Shown: positions 1 through 11,400, counted from the first letter of the stretch. The stretch is DNA of 64,000 nucleotides from Helianthus annuus (GCF_002127325.2 NC_035449.2:139935807-139999806), one strand, 5' to 3'. Notes: generated by a model not told the origin, from the sequence alone. Translations and numbers: made by a program.

Positions 1-592
1 AAATACCTGTTGGTGTCATAAAGGCAGTATCCTCCTGGTCAGAAGGTTCCATTTGAATCTGCTGAAATCCTGAGGATGCATCCATGAAAGTCAACATTTC
101 ATGCCCGGCAGTAGCATCCACCATTGAGTCGATATGTGGAAGAGGGAACGGGTCTTTTGGAAAAGCTTTGTTTAGGTCTGTGTAGTCTACACAAACTCTC
201 CATTTCCCATTCTTCATTTGAACCACTACCACGTTTGCTAGCCACCTAGGGAATTTGACTTCTCTGATCATCTTGGACTTCAATAATCTTTCAACTTCCT
301 CTTGGATAATTGCATTTCGTTCAGGGGCGAACTTCCTTCTCTTTTGTTGTATAGGCTTGAATGATCTGTCAATTCCAAGCTTGTGAGTAATAATGTCTTT
401 GGATATACCTGTCATATCCTCATGCCTCCATGCGAATGTTGACATCCTGCATTTCAAAAAGTTAGTTAATTGATCTTCAATATCCTGAGGGATATTGGTT
501 CCTACGAGCACCGAGATATCAGGATTATCCTGATCCAGGATAACTTTCTTCACATCTTGCTCCGAATTCCCCACGATATCCTGGGCCCGCAT
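1..592 (-). CDS. pol: Reverse transcriptase, N-terminal part of Z pol (runs off the window)
   Basis: The minus strand is open from a methionine codon at 592 to the window edge, about 197 codons. It carries the Tat-type connector and RT fingers: the stretch HKLGIDRSFKPI, the palm strand KWRVCVDYTDLNKA and the FMDASSGFQQIQ block that contains the first catalytic aspartate. The YxDD box lies beyond the window. The methionine is the fifth codon after the gag-pro stop, so either readthrough or internal initiation is possible. The sequence closely resembles the RT of H, C, B and A but is more diverged. No disruption is visible here, although the upstream protease is broken, so the element is unlikely to be autonomous. 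Confidence 0.9.
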   Translation of the reverse strand, partial: MRAQDIVGNSEQDVKKVILDQDNPDISVLVGTNIPQDIEDQLTNFLKCRMSTFAWRHEDMTGISKDIITHKLGIDRSFKPIQQKRRKFAPERNAIIQEEVERLLKSKMIREVKFPRWLANVVVVQMKNGKWRVCVDYTDLNKAFPKDPFPLPHIDSMVDATAGHEMLTFMDASSGFQQIQMEPSDQEDTAFMTPTGI

Positions 593-595
593 CTT

Positions 596-607
596 TAACT
601 GCTATGC
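596..607 (-). other. Gag-pro/pol stop codon with readthrough-like context (Z)
   Basis: On the minus strand a UAG (604-602) is followed by CAG-TTA and the RT frame continues. UAG-CAR-YYA is the tobamovirus type readthrough context. The same arrangement recurs in H, C and B. Confidence 0.6.
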
Positions 608-1028
608 TGCACTTGGTTTGGTCGAAGATTTCATGGAGGATGAGTAACATTCTTTCGCCTCCTGCTGATCACTATCGACTTTGACAACTCCCCAAGGGGT
701 AGGGATCTTGATGCATTGATGATATGTTGATGGCACAACCTTCATATGATGTTATAGCAGGATAGAGAATCCATCACACAGAAACGTTGTATCGAGTTGA
801 CTCCTTCAACATATACTGGTAACTTTATCTCTCCCACTGTGTTCCTAGCCTCTCCACTAAACCCAACAAGCACGGTGGACTTTGAAGTGATATCCATCGG
901 AGACAATTCATTCTCTTCAGAGTCTCTAGTTGGATTATATTGACAGAGCTGCCATTATCAACCAATATCCTGCGTACAAAATGGTTAGCCACATATAACG
1001 TTATTACCAGAGCATCATGATGAGGATC
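605..1028 (-). pseudogene. Retropepsin region of Z, broken
   Basis: This stretch between gag and RT encodes the aspartic protease part of the gag-pro polyprotein. A UAG at 1031-1029 separates it from gag where the other copies read through without a stop. The active-site loop reads VDNGSS where the sister elements have IDGGSS, so a glycine is replaced. Further on, the conserved segment that in the sisters holds ILGRPWIHDM is missing and the frame shifts. The end resembles the sister sequence just before the gag-pro stop. The protease would normally mature Gag and Pol in the particle; this copy is very likely dead. Confidence 0.8.
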
Positions 1029-2852
1029 CTAGATAGTGTCCCTGTCATCAGCATCAAACGTGATCATTTTGTCAGTTGTGAGGGTAGTCATCCTGACAGG
1101 TTTGTCTCCCCTCTCAGCCTTAGCTTCCTTTGCATGTCTCTTCGCCGCCGAATACGAAGTCCCACAAATGTCGGATCCTCCCGAAATGAAGTTGATTATC
1201 TTGGCATCCGCGGGAGGTGAGGCTGCTCGTTCAGGATCCTTCTCAGTATCCTGACCTTTATTCTTCTTCCTTCCCAAGAGATCTTTTAAATATCCCTTGC
1301 TCAGAAGATAGCTTATTTCCTTCCTCAAAGCAATGCAATCCTCCGTAACATGTCCGAAATCCTCATGGAAGGCACACCATTTGGATTTATCCTTCCAATC
1401 AGCTTTTTGTTGATTCTTCCGAGGCCACCTAGCTTTATCTCCCAAACCCTGCATGGCATACATTAGTTCAGGTATATTAACAGAAAAACAATATTCGGAT
1501 AATTCAGGATATTCTTCAGGATCCTCGTCTTCGACAGCATTCAGTCTCTTGTTATCACTTCTGCCATATGGCTTGGAGCGGTATGGTTTGTACGAGGATT
1601 CCGACTTCCTGTTAGTCGATTCGTATGTTAAGGATGCATTCATCCTTTCTTGCATTTTCTTGTCATCCTCCAATCGAATATATCTTAGAGCCCTGTTACG
1701 AGCCTCGTCAAGATTCCTGCAGGGTATCATTACAAGATCCTGATAAAACTGAGAATCCTTTTGCAACCCCATCTTAAAAGCTTGCACGACTGTTGCAACA
1801 TCAAGATGTGGGATATCCAAGGATTCTCGACTGAATTTGTTCACATAATCCCTCAAGGATTCCTGAGGCCCTTGAGTTATCCTGTAAAGATCACTGGTTA
1901 GTTTCTCAAAACTCCGACTACAAGAAAATTGACTGTTAAATAAATTCACTAAGTGAGCAAATGATGTAATCGAATGCGGAGGAACATTTAACAGCCATTT
2001 TAAGGCTGATCCCGTCAGAGTAGAACTGAAACCCTTGCACAGGCAGGCTTCCTTGAGCTCGGGAGGGATAGGGTTGATCTCCATCCTCTCCCTATACCGG
2101 GTAATATGCTCTTCAGGATCCGTGGTTACATTATAAAGCTTCATATTTGGAGTCTGGAATCTTTTTGGGATTTCAGCATCACAAATAGGACGTACGAACC
2201 GAGATATCCTGTGGCTATCCTGGGATACTTCAGGAATTGGCTGAACCACCCCAGGTACACTGGATATCATATCCTTTAGCTTCTGAAGCTCCCTGGATAA
2301 TGTTGACGTTACGGCTGTATCCTGCAAAGATCCAACACTGTTAGTGGCATTAGTATTATTATTATTAGACACGTTACCCGTCGGAGGATTCTGCCCATAT
2401 CCTGAAGCATATCCTGAGCTCCTCACGGTTGACATTCTAACCGAGGAGGGTATTTCAGGAGTATGATTCTAAGGAAGGCTGGGCAAAATATTCCCCCTAT
2501 TATCCTCAGTATACACAGCTGAACTAAAGTTCAAAGTTCTGGGCTGTAGTGGAGTGACGATATCCTCGGCAGATCTGCTCGAGCCGGACTTCAGGAGTTT
2601 TATTTCCCTCAACAGCATCTGGTTTGTTTCCTGTTGCTGCCTCATTTGTTCCTGCACACTTCCAAATAAGGTTAGAATTTCATCATTAGAAGCCAAAATC
2701 GGAGCAGATCCCTGAATATTCCGAGTAGGGATAATATCCTGAGGTTGTGAAGAAGTTTGCATCCTTGGAAGAGGTGGTGGAAGCACCGGACCAGTAGTAG
2801 CAGAAGTCATAGCGGACACAGTAGAAGAGCTCATGCTTGATCTTGAGGCCAT
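1029..2852 (-). pseudogene. gag: Gag of element Z, one internal stop
   Basis: Gag is the structural protein of the virus-like particle. I place the start at the methionine at 2852, which opens the Ala-Ser-Arg-Ser leader matching the MASS-type starts of the sister gags. A UAG at 2471-2469 splits the frame into a low-complexity N-terminal part and a 468-codon main part. The main part holds the retrotransposon Gag core (the FNSQFSCSRSFEKL region) and a zinc knuckle of the form C-x2-H-x4-H-x4-C (CAFHEDFGHVTEDC) in place of the usual CCHC. It ends at a UAG after RDTI, in the linker before protease. Apart from the two stops the frame is well preserved, suggesting moderate age. Confidence 0.85.
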
Positions 2853-2935
2853 TGAAGATAATGTGGCAAAAAGTTTTGAAAACAGTAAACCAATTAATGA
2901 TTTCACAAAGATTTTTAGTAAAGATAGCACCACTT

Positions 2936-2953
2936 GCCCCACGGTGGGCGCCA
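2936..2953 (-). other. Primer binding site of Z, lysine tRNA
   Basis: Read on the minus strand, 18 bases starting TGGCGCCCACC are complementary to the 3' end of plant tRNA-Lys(CUU). It lies 3 bases inside the LTR end. The same site is present in A, B and C. Confidence 0.85.
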
Positions 2954-2956
2954 AAT

Positions 2957-3636
2957 TGTTTTGGTCAAAAATTACCGAAGCAATTAAGTGATCAAATTAG
3001 TTAAGTGAGGTAGTGTGCTAGAAAGTGTGTTGAAAATATGTCGGTTATGTTGTTTGGAAAAACAGTGTTCAGGATACGGCTCAGGATATTGAGCTGTATC
3101 TATGATCAAACAATGATCAAAAAATAAAGGGGGTTGACAGGAGATGTATGAGGAAAGCCCTTGATCAATCTAGATCGCCGGCATAAAACCTCGGGAGCTG
3201 ACAATCGCAGCTGCCTAGTTCTTCTTATTGCTTCAAACTTCAGGATACAGTGCAGGATATTGACCAGATCGCTAAGTGTTACAACGATTTGTGTAAGAGT
3301 GCAAGTTGCGAGAGAACAAGTATGTAAGTGTAGTGAGTGTAGCTGTGATGTCCTATTCGATCTGGTATACCCGTTATGAACGTTGTAGACCGAGTAATGC
3401 GGCTTCAACGGCTTCATGTGAACGACTTGAACCGAGTCTCCCGTAGAAAAGGTCTTCATGAACGTTGGGCAACTAGACGCGTACTCCTGCACATAACCCG
3501 TTAGTAATCCTGAGGATACCATTCAGGATGTTACCAATATCCTAAATGAGCATCCCGGATATGAGCAGTTATCATACAATCAAGATATAAATCAAGATAT
3601 TTCCCAGGATATGGGCTCAGAATTTTACCCATAACA
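2957..3636 (-). repeat. 5' LTR of element Z
   Basis: This 680-bp LTR is bounded by TGTTA (at 3636) and AACA (at 2957) in sense orientation. It is strongly diverged from the A-H LTRs but shares one block near 3150-3200: CCCGAGG, a T run, ATGCCGG, a short GATC...GATC hairpin, then AAGGGCTTT. Only this copy is in the window, so age cannot be estimated. Confidence 0.85.
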
Positions 3637-3641
3637 CAAGT

Positions 3642-6013
3642 GATTTGTCAAGGTCATTAGTTTGAACTTGATGAAATCTTATTTCAAGTGGTTAAGAAAC
3701 AATGTGATGAATTGATCCCCGAACTTACAAGTGGTAAAATCAACAAAACTTATTTTCCGGAAAAACCATTTTGATTAAAACAAACTTAAGTGTTTTGAAA
3801 TCTTAATGGGAAAATGGTTTGTTGTTAGGGGGAGTTCTGATTGTTTATGTCGAGTGGATGGCGAATTGAAGCGATTCACAACAGTTGTTAATTTACTTGT
3901 ACAGTTTGTAATTTCTTTAAATGAGTTTGCATTTTAGGGGGAGTAAAAATTTTCAGAAAATCCAAAAACATTAGAAAATTTGAAAAAGCCAAAAACATGA
4001 TAAAATTCAAAATTGAGTGTAGGTCCCCTTGATGTTGTGGATCGTCACAGAATCGTCTTTCCAATCAAGAGTGCGGAATCCTCTTGATCAGAATTAGCAG
4101 AAAACGTGTAGAAACTAAAATCAGCAATCACTTTCAAACCGGGTTTTATTGATTATCTATCAAGACTGATTACAATCAATCAAACCCTAATCACAAACCC
4201 TAATTTCGTCCAAGAAGCACTCTCACGAAATTATGTCTCTCAAACTCTGTTTTGGCTGATTAACTGATTAACCTTAAACCCTAATGTCTAACCTTGTTTA
4301 TATAACACAAGGTTTACAACTGGGCTAGGTCAAACATCATGGGCTGCGAATTGGACAGGCCCAATTCGCCCCCCATCACCCAATTCTTTGGGTTTAGTTA
4401 GCCCAAACATTACAACTAACTATTACAAAGCTAAACCCGCTAACTGTTTATCGTTTAACTAATTACAAGATATCCAAAGACCAAATCTAAGCTGTTGTCA
4501 CAAATATGCACCAACATTGAGTTTTGGTGTATAAAAGAGGAAATGATAGTACATCAGTGGACTATCACAACACGCTAAAGAATTGTAAAGTCAAAATGTG
4601 ATAAACAATCTCACTGTCGATGTGCCAGTAGGTTTTTATACATTTAGTAGATTGTTTTCGAGATATAAACATAAATTTCAAACTTGCTTATCTCGTGGGG
4701 AACATTTCTTGGATATATGGGTAACCCCCGAAATCTTGTTTGAAAGGTCCCTCTTTCTGAGATACTAGGTCTTTATACTCAGTCATATCTGGGGTATTAT
4801 CCCGGGACTTCTGATATTGCGGAAGCAATCGCCTTGTCCCCGTATATTATTTTCTGCTTGCTTGAAATATAGCGCTGCCCTCAGTACAAAAAAAATGATG
4901 AAACATTGAAAAATGCTAATCATGTGCTGTTGAAGAAAAGATTCTCTTAATGGAACACACCAAAAGACGAGCCGTCATCTCTCTGCTGAACGGAAGTTCT
5001 GACCTGAGCTCTCACGGTTTCGCATTTAACCCTTTACAGATATCATCTAGGTATACTCACCTGTAAGACTGAATATTGGGATCTGGATACGGGAGTATGT
5101 TCAAGTGGTGGGCCACGCGAATGAGTTTAAGTCCATAAAACACTAATCTCGTATCTCGAAACAGTTGAACTTTGTATGAAAATTTAAGTGGACAAGTATA
5201 CTGACAGTCTAGGTGAATTGTTTAGAACTTAAAATGAAATGAAGCTTAACGGTGTTGGTGATTTGTCTCAAAAACTGATATGATCCTCTTACACAAACTC
5301 ACAAAAATATTGTTTGTATATATTTCTTTACTGCATTTTCTTTATCAAAAAATTTCAAAAAGATTTTGAGTGTGTTTTAGCATAAATTTTGAAAAATCCA
5401 AAAAGATTTTCGACAACTGGTGCTGGAAAGCTGATTTTCAAAATTCTAAGTCTAAACATGATGAACATCATTTGAAGGGGAGTCTGAGTAGAAAGTGGTG
5501 TCTGAGGTTGCAAAATCTTAATTTTATAAAACTTATATTTGTGGTAGATATTGTGCAGGTTTGAAATCTGAGAAGAGCCAGATTCCGATACCTGAGGATT
5601 CTGTGATTAGAGAAAGCCAGGTTTCGTTTCTGAGCAGAGTGTGAACCAGGTTACAATCCAGACTACGATCCCAGCTTATCGAAAGGGGGAGTCTGTAGAT
5701 GTTAAGAGGCAGGTTCTGATCCTGTAAGCCAGGTTACGATCTTGATATTGATGATGAGGAATGAACGTAAGGAATCAAGAGATCTGATCAAGAGAATTGG
5801 AAGACTTGAGAGCCAGCTTGCGATCCTGATTTTGAGCACAACTCAAGGGGGAGTCTGCTTGTAAAAGGGGAGTCTGTTAGTGCTGGTAGAAAGAGAAGAA
5901 GAGATTGAGAATACTTTACAGTGTCAGATACTTCAAAAAGAGCCCAAAGACTGATAGAGACTGAAGATGCGAAGACTCGACACTTAAGACTCGTCAACAT
6001 TCGAGGGGGAGTC
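3642..6013 (+). other. 3' noncoding region of E with repeated polypurine-tract motifs
   Basis: There is no credible coding sequence here. The tract GGGGGAG or GGGGAG recurs near 3829, 3935, 5475, 5688, 5848, 5868 and 6006, several times followed by TCTG. Only the last copy abuts the LTR. At 5865-5884 the tract is followed by TCTGTTAGTGC, which is also the start sequence of the real LTR at 6014. The region also contains the solo LTR at 4018-4516. Confidence 0.7.
4018..4516 (-). repeat. Solo LTR, copia-like, minus strand
   Basis: This 499-bp unit begins TGTAGGTCC and ends CCAACA, and is flanked on both sides by the 5-bp duplication TTGAG (4013-4017 and 4517-4521). In sense (minus) orientation it starts TGTTGGTGCATA and has a TATATAA box near 4300. 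No internal domain is left, so it is best read as a solo LTR made by LTR-LTR recombination. The empty site is seen in element D near 18550. Confidence 0.85.
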
Positions 6014-6331
6014 TGTTAGTGCATGCGTCTGTCGACTTCGTCTTGTATCGAGTCTTGTATTTAGAATGTTAGATCTGGGCACGTAGTTCGAGATAAAGGT
6101 AATTCCGCTTGAGAGAGGTAATTCCGATTGAAAGTTCAAGCATGTAATTCCGTGAATTAGATTCCGCTTGGAATTCTAATTCTGCTTGGAACCTTTCAAA
6201 CGGAATTAGGAGCCTATATATACCCTCTCAAACGGAATCATTTGTAACAGTTCCGGTCAGTGTAACAAAGTGCTGCCGAAGTGTCGTCTCGCTGTAATTT
6301 GTCATCGTTCGGGTCCGTAACCGATCCTACA
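6014..6331 (+). repeat. 3' LTR of element E
   Basis: It starts TGTTAGTGCATGCG directly after the polypurine tract and ends CCGATCCTACA; both ends match the LTR of D (TGTTGGTGCATC ... GATCCTACA). It is shorter than the D LTR (318 against 493 bp). It contains repeated ATTCCGCTTG words and a TATATATA box at 6215-6222. Shared internal landmarks with D include CTTGTATCGAGTCT and AAGTGCTGCCGAAGTGT. Confidence 0.85.
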
Positions 6332-6336
6332 TTTAG

Positions 6337-7920
6337 TACATGTGTAGAATCAGTGACAGTTGAAGAGCAGTTTGCAGTGGATGATGAACCACATTCAATC
6401 GTTGCTGATGTTGCTGATGATTCAGATGCTACCAAACCCGATCATTACGCATGGAACTGTGTTATGTCTTGGTATGTTGAGAGTCGGGGTATTCCGATTA
6501 AAACTGATGATTCAGGTGTTGTGGTTTTAGATTATTATCGTGACGAAAATGCTTTAACAGGGAAATCTGATGTATCAACTGATAAACTTGAAACACCTGT
6601 TTCAAGTGACTCAGAAATGTGTTCTGGTGATTCAGACAATTATTCTAGTATGCCTGAAACATCAACCGATACATCAGAAGCTCATGAACAAGAGAAAAAT
6701 GAGAAAATTGATATGTTTGATTGTGTTAGTAAAGAAGTCGATGAACATGGATCATCTGATGAATCTGACATTCAAGTTGCAGATTCTGGTACGTCAGATA
6801 ATGAGCGTAGCACTTCTGGGAATTTTGAGTATATCAAACACTCAGAACCAAGTAGTGCAACGCCCGAAGAGAGTCAAACAGTTTCAAACATAGATTGCTC
6901 TTCGTCTGAGAAACTAGAATCAGCTGATGTCAGAAACTCAGAGGTTGATGAAGCTGAAGAAGAGATATTCGTAGAAAACAATTCCGAGGAAACTTGTGAG
7001 ATTTCGGAGCCTGAAGAAAAGGGATCCACGGAAATCAATTCAACAGTTGATTCAATTGATGAAACTGAAGAAGAGATATATGTGGAAGCCAATTCTGCAT
7101 AAACTCCGGAGAACGTAGTTTCTGAGGAAAAGGAATCTGTGGAAGTCAATTCAACAGATGATTCAACTCTCGATCCCAAAGGATCAGATTCTGAAGAAAG
7201 CATTTCAAATAAAGCAAAGTCTTCCGAATCTACTCCTTCAAAGAAGAAACGATCACGTAAGAACAGAAGACCACGGAAAAAGAAAATTCAAAAGGAAAAC
7301 CCGACTCTCAAGCAAACTGAACCTAAGTTGAATGGTAAGGTTGTCGATACTTGCTCTTGTGCTGATAATTGTAAGCCGGGTTCTTCCAAGACCAAACATA
7401 CACACAAGCAATCAGCGTCAAATGAATGGAAAAGACGTGATCCATTCTCGAGAATAACGCAAGCTGAACTAGATGTCTTTTCCTCAAAAAGGCAAACGTG
7501 TTTTAATTGTGGAATTCCGGGACACATTGCAAGAAATTGTGTTCATCATCCCTACCACTATGGGAACACATATCATTAGAAGGTTATGTATTCTCACTCT
7601 GTAAAAAATCGACCTCTCAAAGCCAAGCCTTCTGACAGAGACTGGAATCTTGCAAAACAGGAAAATCAAAAATTTTCAAACGTAAACAGGTTTCAAAGAA
7701 ACACAAAAGTTTTCTTATCAAATGGAAGTGTTTCAAACACCAAAAATTGGAAACCTAAAACTCTTGTTGGATGCTAGTCTCCATGTTCACAATCATCAAC
7801 ATCTACTTCATCGCCAATAACAACAAGCAATGATAAAAGCCGTATGATCTTTCATGAGGTTTCATACACTGATAGCAATGGTCAACACAGGTTAACAATG
7901 GCCTGGGTTCCAATTTCTAA
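6337..7920 (+). pseudogene. gag: Gag of copia element F, broken
   Basis: The frame is open from the E insertion point to a single UAA at 7100-7102 and continues in the same frame to 7579. It is very acidic and Ser/Thr rich, with an imperfect internal duplication (EEIFVEN.., EEIYVEAN.., ESVEVN..) at about 6955-7165. A basic Lys/Arg stretch (KKKRSRKNRRPRKKK) is followed by a CCHC zinc knuckle CFNCGIPGHIARNC at 7499-7540. After 7579 the frame is lost, but a Lys/Asn-rich tail ending AWVPISN is recognisable to 7920. That AWVP end usually sits just before the protease in this type of copia gag. The N-terminal gag core is missing because E inserted there. Confidence 0.8.
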
Positions 7921-8530
7921 TTGATCCCGCTAAGTGTGCAGGAACGGCTATCGAGGGCGATCGTTAGACCTTAGTTTATCGATTGTAGTTGTTCCAGACA
8001 TGTGATAGAAGACTTATCCCAGTTGAATAACAAAAAAAGGGTATTCGATGGTGGATTTGTCAACTTCGCGGGAGGGAAACTGGAAGAATAACCACGAAGG
8101 GCACTGTTAGAAACGGGGTTCTCACCTTCTCAGGCGTCAATTATGTCCCTGATCTGAAGCTCAATCTTTTGAGCGTATCTTTGATGTGCGACAAAAGAAT
8201 GGAGGTTCTCTTCACTAGGAGTGGCTCGCAACTTCATTCTTCGACTGTTCAGAAGCTGATTTCTGAACCTGGTATAGCTATCCCTGATGGTGCAGTCCGT
8301 AACACTGAAGTCTCATCAGGACCCTCAAATGCTCAAGGAACTTCTCTGTTTCTGGGAGTAATTCCCTCATATTACACTGTAGATCCACTAGTGATCAACA
8401 ACGCTACTGCACCAAATGAGGGGGAGCTATCTGTTATAATATCTAGAAGTTTCTCAATCTCAAGCTGCTTGTGTGCGATTCCACAGCAAATCAGGGGGCA
8501 TCAACTCATGTCTGTTCAGAAATAAACAAG
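7921..8530 (+). pseudogene. Protease and pre-integrase remnant of F
   Basis: Frames are shuffled by indels, but copia landmarks survive: a decayed active-site region ending SRH, the stretch DLSQLNNKK, FVNFAGGK, and a well preserved NGVLTFSGVNYVPDLKLNLLSVS block near 8110-8180 that marks the protease to integrase linker. Beyond 8240 the sequence does not match an integrase core that I can recognise. Most integrase is absent, presumably deleted. Confidence 0.75.
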
Positions 8531-9140
8531 ATGACCCTTTCGTGATAGTGAGAAACAAGGCACGATTGGCAGTTCAAGGTTTGAACAAGTTGAAGGCCCG
8601 GATCTTAGATAGATACACGCATTGATGGCACATCTAAAGGCCATTCGTATTTTCAGATGATGAGAAAGAAGTTCAAAATGAGCTCGTTGGGAGAAGTGAC
8701 AATGTTTCTAGGCTTATTCAAAATGGACAGGGATATGAAGTGTACATCGGCTGGATGCCAATGCTCACTTTTGCAAGAAGCAATAGCTCACTTTTGCAGC
8801 GGAAGCAAAGTGCGTTACAGCATCTGCTGCCTACTGCTCTCAGGTTCTTTGGATACAACACCAGCTCAAGGATTACGGTTTGACTTATCTAAACTCTACT
8901 ACTTATTTTGATAATGATGCCGTTATCTAGATTATCAAAAACCCTGTCTTTCAGTATAAAACCAAGCACATTGACATCAAGGTGCACTATATTTGAGATT
9001 GTATGACAGAGAATTGTTTAAACTTGAATAGATCCACACTGATTACAGCGGATCTTTTTACAAAACCTGTCAGCATCTCGAGATTCAATGTGTTTGTAGA
9101 TCTTTTAAAAATGATGCGTTTTCACCGACTGAGCGACTAC
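8531..9140 (+). pseudogene. pol: Reverse transcriptase and RNase H remnants of F
   Basis: A short RT piece reads VRNKARLAVQG near 8550, and another reads KKFKMSSLGEVTMFLGL near 8668-8718; both are standard copia RT blocks, but the catalytic palm between them is missing. The RNase H part follows from about 8775 (TASACCCSQVLW, then a TYFDNDAVI block) and ends ADLFTKPVSISRFNVFVDLLKMM near 9116, the usual end of copia pol. Several in-frame stops are present. The gene is certainly non-functional. Confidence 0.85.
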
Positions 9141-10480
9141 AAAAAAAACACCGGGTTTTTATACTAATGTAAATAAATAAGTAAGTAAATTTGCGCATAA
9201 AGTGTGATGCAAAAATTTAGGGGGGAGAGGGACGTATATGTACATATGCAAAAAAAAACACATATATGTACATATGCATTGTTTGAGGGGGAGAAAGGAA
9301 CAAAACAATCGTGCCAAAGAATACGCATCGTTTGAGGGGGAGAAATAGTTGCCTAGGAAATGAAGTGAATTTTCGTGCTAAAGAACTTGATTAACACATG
9401 TAAGGTTTGAAGCTGAATAGGCTAGGATCCACTGCGATGTGTTGATAGGTCTAACGCTCGAAAAGACAAAAGAAGCAAAGTGATATAAACATAATGGACT
9501 GGACATCTCGTGGGTAACAGACCAACGGTGTATGATTTCATGGTCTTAAATCCTGCGTTGATAGATAGCCAAAATCTGAGGTTTCGGGTCTTTATACTGA
9601 TAAATCATCCGGGATATCAAGGCTGTCCCTCTGTTGCATCCAGACTATATGCAGACCTGGGCACAGTCAGGATATCTTGCTAAAAGAGCCACAAAAAGGG
9701 CCAAAACCTGAAAATGGAAGAAATCTCATAAAAAGGAGAATTCCATGAGCTATCATAGCCAAATTCGTACCGTCAAAGGTATTTGTCTCACGCTCGTCAG
9801 AACTTCTCTGGTCTCTCTGCTGTACGGAAGTACTGACCTGTTCACCAGGAAGTCTGGCGTTGAAAAACTTAAGGATGATCTCAGTGTACTCACCTGCTAC
9901 AATGAACTGTTGTGCTTACCTTGATCGCGGGGGCATGCCTTGGAATGGGACACACGGATGTTATAGTATAATTCTACCTTAAACGTATCACAAAGCTAAA
10001 AGTTGAAGATTGGGCGTTAGATTTAAGAGGACAAGCATATTAACAATTGCGTGGACCAGTCCAAGTAAGCGAAGAGCTGAAAAATGTTCCTTAATCGGTT
10101 CGAAAACGATTTTGATCCCATGGCAAGTTCTCCCTATATTACTTCTCCATTAGTTTTCCATTATTAATTTGTTTTGTTTTGAATATCTCTTTGCTCATAA
10201 AGGTTGCTCAATTGGTTTGATCGTTGATTTTGAGAAAGATGTTTTCTATCCTGAAAATGCAAAACATTAAAGTAATAATCTGGCCTACTGTTTCGGATTA
10301 GGGCCCACTGTTTCAGATAAAACGAATCAGATCCGGCCCATTGCTCTCAAATATAATTCAGACCACTGTTCTGAGTTGGGGCTTGGCCGTTTGATCTCAG
10401 GCCTAATCCGAAACATTACTAATTGGCAATCATTTTCTCTTTCGAGTCACATTTCGGACTAATCTCATCTCCTAATCATT
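9141..10480 (+). other. Noncoding region of F between pol and the 3' extra frame
   Basis: There is no supportable gene. It contains three polypurine-type motifs (TTTAGGGGGGAGAGGG near 9217, TTTGAGGGGGAGAAA near 9281 and again near 9331). Two copies of the perfect palindrome ATATGTACATAT lie at 9236-9247 and 9264-9275. The later part holds a GGTCTTTATACTGATA block also seen in the 3' regions of D and E, and degenerate CCCACTGTTTC words at 10280-10380. Confidence 0.6.
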
Positions 10481-11025
10481 TTGGAATCTCTCATTATCTT
10501 CTCGGACCACTTATTCGAATTACAAGGTTTACAGGTTCCTATACTTTTCAAACCAAAGCCTTTCAATGCTACAGTTGCCGAAGAACAAGACAAGCAACTC
10601 ATGAGTGCTGCTGCTAAAGCTGAGATAGAAGCTGAAGTGATAGAGATGAATGAAGAAGAATCTGACGACTTCAGTGATGTGGAAGTATTTGTCTCTGAGA
10701 AAGTTGAGGAACCTGTTAGAGAATCAACATTAATGAATGCTGAAAAACCTACAAGCCCTGATTGAATCCTTGAAGGATAGTGTCGGAAACCCTCCTTCCG
10801 TATCTATTCCTGAGATTGAAGATAATTCGACATATGATGCTGAAGAAGCATCCAACAAGAAACGAAGAACCGAAACAGCTCCTGATTTTCATTCTACTGG
10901 CCCAAGCTCAGAACCATAACCTACTATGCCCACCGATCCACAAGTCACTGCTGTTACTCAAGAAACAAGCACACAAGATCTCAATTTTGATCTAAAATTC
11001 GATTTCGATCTGCCTGAAACTACTT
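10481..11025 (+). pseudogene. Extra 3' reading frame of copia element F (function unknown)
   Basis: Two overlapping frames (10481-10765 and 10737-10919), followed by an open tail to 11025, look like one protein broken by a frameshift and a stop. It is acidic and Ser/Pro/Thr rich, with a run KKRRTE. The tail QETSTQDLNFDLKFDFDLPETT would continue across the A insertion at 60871. Position after pol fits the envelope-like or extra frame of SIRE-type copia elements, but I see no signal peptide or convincing transmembrane segment, so I would not call it envelope. It might instead be unrelated host sequence. Confidence 0.45.
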
Positions 11026-11400
11026 TGTTAGGGGAGGATTTTATAATCCTAAGGATCATGGATCCTCAAGTGCTGCCGGGATCAAGGATCCTTAATTCTG
11101 TTTGAATTAGTGATCCTCAGGGAGTATTGCAGGATCAGGATTTAGGATCATTATTGTTATCCTCACACTAACAGTTGTCTATTTCGAATATGAAGCTGTT
11201 TTGCAGGAGCTGAAGCATGGACCAAGTCTTACCGAAGTTCTTGGAGCATATTCCCATAATATTCCACACGTGCTAAACTCTCATGAACGTTATGGAGATC
11301 GTGGGGGGCTCGCGTAATTGTCGGATTGTTTGTTATTGTAGTTATTTCTAATTTAAAATGGGGATAACAAGCTTGATGAGAACACTTTTGCTATATTCGG

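Larger units (their letters stand above)
1..3636 (-). mobile_element. Element Z: 5' part of a minus-strand Tat-type Ty3/gypsy retrotransposon
   Basis: Read on the minus strand the order is 5' LTR (3636-2957), lysine-tRNA primer site, gag, protease, stop codon and reverse transcriptase, which runs off the window at position 1. The domain order and the gag style match the Tat lineage, which is inference from family knowledge. The LTR ends TG/CA, and CAAGT follows it at 3637-3641 as the presumed target duplication; the partner copy is outside the window. It interrupts the 3' noncoding part of copia element E. It is clearly diverged from the A, B, C, H and G elements and is rich in the word GGATAT where they are rich in GGATCC. 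Confidence 0.9.
3637..6331 (+). mobile_element. Element E: 3' part of a copia-type, probably gag-only retrotransposon
   Basis: The 3' noncoding region and 3' LTR are alignable block by block with element D (18150-20452): the same AGGGGGAGTTCTG motif, the GGTCTTTATxCTCAGT block, and the polypurine tract followed by an LTR that ends GATCCTACA. The left part is cut by element Z and lies outside the window. No pol sequence is visible in the 2.4 kb before the LTR, as in D, so E is probably a member of the same non-autonomous family. It inserted into the gag of element F; TTTAG at 6332-6336 would be its target duplication. Confidence 0.8.

Noticed and set aside
5370..6000. Small frames in the E 3' region
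   Set aside because: Short, not conserved in the aligned part of D, and low-complexity.
6281..7102. A single frame starting in the E LTR and running into F gag
   Set aside because: The start is a GTG inside the LTR and the frame crosses an insertion junction; the upstream 16 codons are LTR sequence by chance in frame.
10481..11025. A viral-type envelope gene in F
   Set aside because: Position fits, but no signal peptide, transmembrane helix or cysteine pattern can be seen; kept only as an extra frame of unknown role.
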